From positions 1-64,000 of the forward strand of contig JANQSN010000061.1 of the NCBI GenBank assembly GCA_028284045.1: a DNA stretch of 64,000 bases. The letters run 5' to 3'. Positions 56,620 to 64,000 of this stretch are shown here, piece after piece (the stretch's first letter is position 1; the number at the start of each line of letters is the position of its first letter). Under the pieces are notes generated by a model. It worked only from the letters and a program-made list of their open reading frames with translations. It was not told where the DNA came from and searched no databases. The DNA is from Alphaproteobacteria bacterium. GTDB lineage: Bacteria; Pseudomonadota; Alphaproteobacteria; DSM-16000; Inquilinaceae. The position numbers and the translations under genes are program-made.

Positions 56620-58305
56620 GTGCTCAGCAGACTGACCATCAAGCTTCGCCTCATCATTGTCGCCACCGTGGGTTTGGTCGGCTTGGTGTTTCTGGGTGCG
56701 GAGAAAGTCGCGGAAATCCGCGCCGAGCTGCACAGCGCAGTCGAACAACGCTTGGAGATGGTCACGGAGATCGGGCTGTCGATCGCCCAGACGCGGTTCG
56801 ACGAGACCGCCGCGGGGACGCTGTCGGAGGCGGAGGCCCGCGCCCGCGCCGCGGCGGAAATCGCGGAGTTGCGCTACGAGGGCACCAACTACCTCTGGAT
56901 CAACGATCTGGACGGCATCCTGGTGGCACACCCGCATCGGGCCGAACAGATCGGTACCAGCATGTTGGGCCTGACGGATTCCGACGGCACGCCGATCTAT
57001 CGGCGGTTCGTGGAGGCCGCGCGCGACGGCGGCGGTTTCGTCGGCTATGTCGGACGCCGTCCCGGCTCCGATCAGATGACCTCCCCGAAACTGGCGCACA
57101 TCGCCGTGTTCGAGCCTTGGGGCTGGGCGATCGGCACCGGCAGCTATGTCGACGACGTCGCGGCGCGCGTCTGGGCGGAGGTGCGGTCCGGCGCCCTCGT
57201 CGTCCTGGCGGCGGTTCTCGTCACCGCGACGGTCGTCTTCCTGGTGTCGCGCTCGATCACCAAGGGCATCGGCGCGATGACGGAGGCGATGCGCCATCTC
57301 GCCGATGGCCATACGGGCTTCAAGGTTCCCTTCACGGGCTCGCGCACCGAATTCGGCGTGATGGCGCAAACGCTTGAGGTCTTCCGGACCAACGCCATCG
57401 AGAAGACGGCGCTTGAGGCACAGCAGAAGGCGCTGGAGCAGCGCGCCGCCGAGCAGCGCCGCGCCGACCTGCACAAGCTGGCGGACGACTTCGAGGGCAA
57501 TGTCGGCCGCGTGATCACCTCGGTGTCGGCGGAGTCGGCCACCCTCCTGCGGTCCGCCGACTCCCTCTCCACGATCGCGGAGGAGACCGGCCGGCAGGCG
57601 ACCACGGTCGCCACCGCCGCCGACGAGGCCTCGGCGAACGTCCAGACCGTCGCCGCGGCGGCCGACGAGCTGGGAACCTCCATCGGCGAGATCAGCCGGC
57701 AGATGACCGTGCAGAGCGATGCCGCCGATGAGGCGGTCGCCGGTGTCGCCACCAGCGAGGAGCGCATCCGCGGCCTGGCCGGACAGGTCGATGCGATCGG
57801 CGGCGTCGTCAGCCTGATCACCCGCATCGCCGAGCAGACCAACCTGTTGGCCCTGAACGCGACCATCGAGGCCGCCCGCGCCGGGGAGGCCGGCAAGGGC
57901 TTCGCCGTCGTCGCCTCGGAGGTGAAGGCGCTGGCCACCCAGACCGCCAAGGCGACCGACGAGATCGCCGCGCAGATCAAGGCGGTGCAAGATCAGACGG
58001 GCGACGTCGTCTCGGCCATCGCCGACATCACGGCGAAGATCCAGAAGATCCAGGATGTCGCCTCCAGCGTCGCCGCCGCGGTCGAGGAACAGAATGCCGC
58101 CTCGTCCGAGATAAGCCGGAACATCCAAGAAGCGTCGACCGGCACCAACCAGGTCTCCACGGCGATCGTCCAGGTTTCCGAAGCCTCGGTCGGCGCGGGA
58201 CGCAGCGCGAACGACGTCCTGACGGCATCGCAGGATCTGAAGTCCCAGGCGGAAGATCTCTCATCGCGGATGACCGCCTTCATGACGCGGGTTCGCGAGG
58301 CCTAG
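56620..58305 (+). CDS. Methyl-accepting chemotaxis protein with Cache sensor
   Basis: A 561-residue chemoreceptor. Transmembrane helix 1 is at about 8-28 ([20 protein letters not shown]). The periplasmic part is a single Cache_2-type domain ([20 protein letters not shown], then [20 protein letters not shown]). Helix 2 is at about 188-207, followed by a HAMP domain ([20 protein letters not shown]). The signalling hairpin tip [20 protein letters not shown] lies near residues 402-421. There is no C-terminal NWETF-type CheR-binding peptide. The GTG start at 56620 lies behind a hairpin. Its position between ilvC and leuA is odd, and the ligand is unknown. Confidence 0.93.
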   Translation: MLSRLTIKLRLIIVATVGLVGLVFLGAEKVAEIRAELHSAVEQRLEMVTEIGLSIAQTRFDETAAGTLSEAEARARAAAEIAELRYEGTNYLWINDLDGILVAHPHRAEQIGTSMLGLTDSDGTPIYRRFVEAARDGGGFVGYVGRRPGSDQMTSPKLAHIAVFEPWGWAIGTGSYVDDVAARVWAEVRSGALVVLAAVLVTATVVFLVSRSITKGIGAMTEAMRHLADGHTGFKVPFTGSRTEFGVMAQTLEVFRTNAIEKTALEAQQKALEQRAAEQRRADLHKLADDFEGNVGRVITSVSAESATLLRSADSLSTIAEETGRQATTVATAADEASANVQTVAAAADELGTSIGEISRQMTVQSDAADEAVAGVATSEERIRGLAGQVDAIGGVVSLITRIAEQTNLLALNATIEAARAGEAGKGFAVVASEVKALATQTAKATDEIAAQIKAVQDQTGDVVSAIADITAKIQKIQDVASSVAAAVEEQNAASSEISRNIQEASTGTNQVSTAIVQVSEASVGAGRSANDVLTASQDLKSQAEDLSSRMTAFMTRVREA

Positions 58306-58409
58306 CCCGGTCCGCGGCGGACGGCCGCCCATTCGGGCTTGCCATCCCCCGGCGGATCTGTCAGTTGATCAGGTGTGACGAAGAGCGAGTGAACCGAGCC
58401 GACAGGCCG

Positions 58410-58544
58410 ATGATGCCGATGGACCCGACCCACTGCCCTGCCCCGACGCGCCGTATTCGCGGCGCGAACGGTGTGGCGTGTGGGCGCGGTGCGATTCGGG
58501 GCCTGCTTCTCCTCGGTCTAGGGACGCGACTTAGCCGCCCCTGA
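58410..58544 (+). CDS. Putative Leu-rich leader peptide of leuA
   Basis: In the 405-bp gap before leuA one frame encodes ...AIRGLLLLGLGTRLSRP and stops at 58542-58544. It contains codons CTG CTT CTC CTC GGT CTA in a row, with a further CTT shortly after, as expected for leucine attenuation. The ATG at 58410 gives 44 residues and a GTG at 58473 gives 23. Neither has a strong ribosome site. The stop lies within the left strand of a long helix. This is inferred from codon content and position only. Confidence 0.45.
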   Translation: MMPMDPTHCPAPTRRIRGANGVACGRGAIRGLLLLGLGTRLSRP

Positions 58545-58632
58545 CCCGCGGCTGTCGAGGATCGCGCCTTCGGTTTCTCTGCCCTGATGGGCCTCCAGGA
58601 ACCACCCGACGATCCTCCCGCGGTCAGGGGCG
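58536..58632 (+). promoter_or_regulatory. Long helix of a probable leuA attenuator
   Basis: 58536-58551 pairs with 58618-58632 over 15 bp with one bulged C (CGCCCCTGACC with GGTCAGGGGCG, then GCGG with CCGC). Directly inside, GAGGATCG (58557-58564) pairs with CGATCCTC (58610-58617), making a nearly continuous 23-bp helix. GACGATCCT recurs at 58669-58677, offering a second partner for AGGATCG. The rest of the gap (58306-58409 and 58633-58710) shows no gene. Confidence 0.55.
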
Positions 58633-58710
58633 AGACCGGCCCGGCTTTCCGGCGGCTGGCGGCGAACAGACGATCCTGAAGACCGCTTTCGACACCGAGG
58701 ACGCATTCCC

Positions 58711-60285
<1,575 letters not shown>

Positions 60286-60314
60286 GCCGCCCCGGGGCTT
60301 GGCCTAAGCACTGA

Positions 60315-61490
<1,176 letters not shown>

Positions 61491-61630
61491 GCTGCCATTT
61501 GTGGCGACTCACGCCGTCCGCCTTTAGTCGGGGCATGTGTTTATAATTCGTTAACGACGATCACTCTGCGGCATCTCGTCCGCATCATCGCTCTCAAGAT
61601 CGCATCAATATCCTTCAAGTCCCTACCCCC

Positions 61631-61671
61631 GGCAACGCCAGCGCTGCCAGGTATGAGACCGTTGCCCTGGC
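61631..61671 (+). other. Interleaved stems in the mreB-mreC gap
   Basis: GGCAACG (61631-61637) pairs with CGTTGCC (61660-61666), while GCCAGG (61646-61651), inside that loop, pairs with CCTGGC (61666-61671). This is a pseudoknot-like arrangement sharing one base. A small GGATC-TTCGC-GATCC hairpin lies nearer mreC. The rest of the 292-base gap shows no gene. Confidence 0.35.
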
Positions 61672-61782
61672 GATAGGTCGCAGATTTCGCGCCGGCGATT
61701 ATTGTTTGGCTTCTGCGTGTGTGTTATGGCCTGAAGTCGTGGTATCCTGGGATCTTCGCGATCCGGAAATGGGGGTCGCCCC

Positions 61783-62655
61783 GTGCGGCAGCAGGCTCGA
61801 TCGGTAGCGAGAATCGTCGCGCTCAGGGCGATCGCCCAGCGCTTCTCGCTGGCCGTGCTGCTGCTGGCCTCGGTCGGCGTCATGATGATCGGCAAGATCG
61901 ACGCTGTGATCGTCGAAAACCTACGCAGCCGGGTGACGGATGCCGTGGCGCCGATGCTGGACGCCGCCGCGCGGCCCGTGGCCGCGGTCAACCAGGTCAT
62001 CGCCGACGCCCGCGCCTTCCTGGCGCTCAGGGAAGAGAACGCCCGTCTCGCCGCCCGCGTGGCGGAGCTGCAGCACTACGAGGCTGTGGCGCACCGGCTG
62101 GAGGCGGAGAACCTCAATCTCCAGGCGCTGTTCAACTTCCATCCCGAGCAGACCCACGCCTTCATCACCGCCCGCGTCATCGCCGACAACAGCGGCGCCT
62201 TCGTGCGCAGCTTGGCCGTCAATGTCGGCACGCGCGCGGGCGTCGGCGACGGCATGGCCGCGGTCGGCGGGCGCGGGCTGGTCGGGCGCACGGTGCAGAC
62301 CGGCGAACGCTCCGCCCGGATCCTGCTGCTGACCGATCTCAACGCCCGGATCCCCGTGCTGATCGAGCGGACGCGCCAGCGCGCCGTGCTGGCCGGCGAC
62401 AACACGCATCAGCCCAGCCTCGCCTACCTGCCGCCGGACAGTGCGCCCCTGGCGGGCGACCGAATCGTCACCTCCGGCCATGGCGGCCTGTTCCCGCCGG
62501 GACTACCGGTGGGCGTCGTCGCGTCGATCGGCGACGGCTTGGTGCGGGTGGAGCCGTTCGAAGACCTGAGCCGCCTGGAACATGTCCGCGTCCTCGACTT
62601 CCGGGCGCATACCGGTGGTGCCGCGATGCGCGGCATTCCCGGCGGCGGTCCTTGA
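61783..62655 (+). CDS. mreC: Rod shape-determining protein MreC
   Basis: MreC is a bitopic periplasmic scaffold linking MreB to the elongation PBP2. The 290-residue protein starts at a GTG with GGGGG six to ten bases upstream. It has a membrane helix near 18-37 (FSLAVLLLASVGVMMIGKID) and a coiled coil (LALREENARLAARVAELQHY). The beta-rich core has TARVIADNSGAFVRSLAVNV, GDGMAAVGGRGLVGRTVQTG and GDRIVTSGHGGLFPPGLPVG. The end is short and Gly-rich, without the long Pro-rich tail seen in some relatives. Confidence 0.95.
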   Translation: MRQQARSVARIVALRAIAQRFSLAVLLLASVGVMMIGKIDAVIVENLRSRVTDAVAPMLDAAARPVAAVNQVIADARAFLALREENARLAARVAELQHYEAVAHRLEAENLNLQALFNFHPEQTHAFITARVIADNSGAFVRSLAVNVGTRAGVGDGMAAVGGRGLVGRTVQTGERSARILLLTDLNARIPVLIERTRQRAVLAGDNTHQPSLAYLPPDSAPLAGDRIVTSGHGGLFPPGLPVGVVASIGDGLVRVEPFEDLSRLEHVRVLDFRAHTGGAAMRGIPGGGP

Positions 62656-62671
62656 GGGACGGGGGACGGCC

Positions 62672-63205
62672 ATGGGGACGATCGGTCGTTCGCCCTGGCA
62701 AAAGCTCGATCTGTGGGCGCGCGCCGCCGCACCGTCGCTGTCGTTGCTGGTGCTGGTGATGCTGGGCGTCATGCCGCTGCAGTTGCCCGGCTACGGGGCC
62801 GTGGCGCCGTTGCTGCCGTTGATCGGCGTCTACTACTGGATCCTGCATCGCCCGGACCTGATCACCTTCCCGGTGCTGTTCGTGGTCGGGCTGTTTCAGG
62901 ACTTGCTGACCGGCGGTCCGCTCGGCGTCTCGGGCTTCGTCTTCCTGACCATCGGATGGTTGGTGCTGAGCCAGCGCCGCGTGCTGGCGGGGATGCCGGT
63001 GCTGGTGGTCTGGTCGGGCTTCGCGATGATCGCGGCGGTCGCCGTCGGCCTGGAGTGGCTGATCATCAGCGGTCTCTATGGGGAGATTCTGCCGGTTCGC
63101 CCGGCGATCTACCGTGCCCTAGTAACCGGCGCCGCCTACCCCATCGTCGCCGTGTGCCTTCACCCCGTGCTGCGGACGATGACGCCGCCGCCGCCGTCCG
63201 CCTGA
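62672..63205 (+). CDS. mreD: Rod shape-determining protein MreD
   Basis: A small polytopic membrane protein of 177 residues. From the ATG at 62672 (GGGGGACGGCC just before) it has about five helices, including LSLLVLVMLGVMPLQLPGYG, LITFPVLFVVGLFQDLLTGG and AMIAAVAVGLEWLIISGLYG. FQDLLTGGPLGVSGFVFL is the conserved MreD signature. It lies 16 bases after mreC and 11 bases before mrdA. Confidence 0.94.
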   Translation: MGTIGRSPWQKLDLWARAAAPSLSLLVLVMLGVMPLQLPGYGAVAPLLPLIGVYYWILHRPDLITFPVLFVVGLFQDLLTGGPLGVSGFVFLTIGWLVLSQRRVLAGMPVLVVWSGFAMIAAVAVGLEWLIISGLYGEILPVRPAIYRALVTGAAYPIVAVCLHPVLRTMTPPPPSA

Positions 63206-63216
63206 AGTGCTCGCGA

Positions 63217-64000
63217 TGGACCGGGACACCGACCGCTACCGCAACCTGACCCGGCGCGCCCTGGTGCTGGGCGGCTTCAAGACAGCACTGCTCGGCGTGC
63301 TGGGCACGCGCCTCTACGTGCTGCAGGTCCAGGAGAACGCGCACTACCGGGTTCTCGCGGAAGAGAACCGCATCAACATGCGCCTGCTGCCGCCCTCGCG
63401 CGGCCAGATCCTCGACCGCTTCGGCGTGCCCTTGGCGATCAACCACCAGAACTTCCGCGTCCTGATGGTCGAGGAGCAGGCAGGCGATGTGGCGGAAACC
63501 CTGGACAGGCTGTCCGCCATCGTGCCGTTGAGCGAAGCGGAGCGGCTGCGGGTGCTGCGCGACGCCGACCGCAGCCCCGCCTTCGTGCCGATCACCGTGC
63601 AAGACAACCTGTCCTGGGGCCAGGTGACCCGCCTGGACGTCAACAGCCCCGAACTGCCGGGCCTGGCGATCGAAGTGGGGGAGCTGCGCAGCTACCCCTT
63701 CGCCGAGTCGACGGGCCATGTGCTGGGCTATGTCGGCGCGGTGACGGAGCAGGATCTGACCGGCGATCCGGTGCTGCGGCTGCCCGGCTTCCGCATCGGC
63801 AAGACGGGGTTGGAGCTTCAGCACGACCAGATGATGCGCGGCAGCGCCGGCACCAGCCAGGTCGAGGTCAATGCCGTTGGCCGCGTGATCCGCGAGCTGA
63901 GCCGCGATGAAGGGACTCCCGGTTCCGAGGTCCAGGTCACCGTCGACATCCGCCTGCAGAACTATGTCCAGGAGCGGCTGAAGACGGAGCACAGCGCCAC
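63217..64000 (+). CDS. mrdA: Penicillin-binding protein 2, 3' end outside the window
   Basis: The elongasome transpeptidase, of which 261 residues are visible. The ATG at 63217 begins MDRDTDRYRNLTRRALVLGG, with a membrane helix near residues 14-33 (a GTG at 63208 is possible). The PBP dimerisation domain follows: ENRINMRLLPPSRGQILDRF, GVPLAINHQNFRVLMVEEQA, TGHVLGYVGAVTEQDLTGDP and IGKTGLELQHDQMMRG. The frame stays open at base 64000, before the catalytic SxxK motif. It completes the usual mreBCD-mrdA order. Confidence 0.94.

Overview
This window looks like the chromosome of a high-GC alphaproteobacterium, most likely of the Rhodospirillales (Azospirillum/Magnetospirillum-like) lineage. The evidence is the block dusB(nifR3)-ntrB-ntrC-ntrY-ntrX-trkA-dat-hfq-hflX, the fused ispDF gene, the rlpA-dacC-tmk-holB-metG-tatD run, and aroQ-accB-accC-aat. 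All taxonomic and functional calls come from reading the proteins. No database search was run.

Layout. 1-8.6 kb (+): a truncated VOC protein, then cell-wall genes (mtgA, rlpA, dacC) leading into tmk, holB, metG, tatD and an MBL-fold hydrolase. 8.6-11.5 kb (-): a 958-residue protein that reads as a UPF1-like SF1 helicase with its ATPase motifs eroded. 11.7-15.3 kb: mazG, an IMPase-family phosphatase, hflX and hfq. 15.4-25.1 kb (-): D-amino-acid transaminase, trkA and the nitrogen regulators ntrX, ntrY, ntrC and ntrB downstream of dusB. 25.3-31 kb (+): ispDF, cinA, a DUF429-like protein, aroQ, accB, accC and aat. 31-36 kb: an SDR gene divergent from a TetR regulator with a clear operator between them, then a DctP/Q/M TRAP transporter. 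36.1-38.4 kb: a molybdopterin oxidoreductase.

38.4-41.1 kb is foreign. Two about 95-bp imperfect repeats with terminal inverted ends bracket a low-GC gene for a stand-alone HsdR_N-type nuclease and a complete IS630-family element whose transposase needs a frameshift. Immediately beyond lies an orphan ATP-dependent RNA ligase, then gcdH and mrp (-).

44.7-64 kb is again core genome (+ unless stated): hflK-hflC-degP, a VIT-type transporter, an MFS transporter, serB (-), miaA, then branched-chain amino acid synthesis (ilvB, ilvN, ilvC, and leuA after a chemoreceptor gene) and the cell-shape genes mreB, mreC, mreD and the start of mrdA.

The most notable non-coding signals are: a Leu-rich leader peptide followed by a long helix with duplicated competing strands upstream of leuA; a hairpin covering the ribosome site of the chemoreceptor gene; tandem hairpins between the TRAP binding-protein and permease genes; and a triple 14-bp repeat upstream of metG that sets up a chain of ATGA-overlapping mini-ORFs. 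No rRNA, CRISPR array or convincing tRNA gene was seen.
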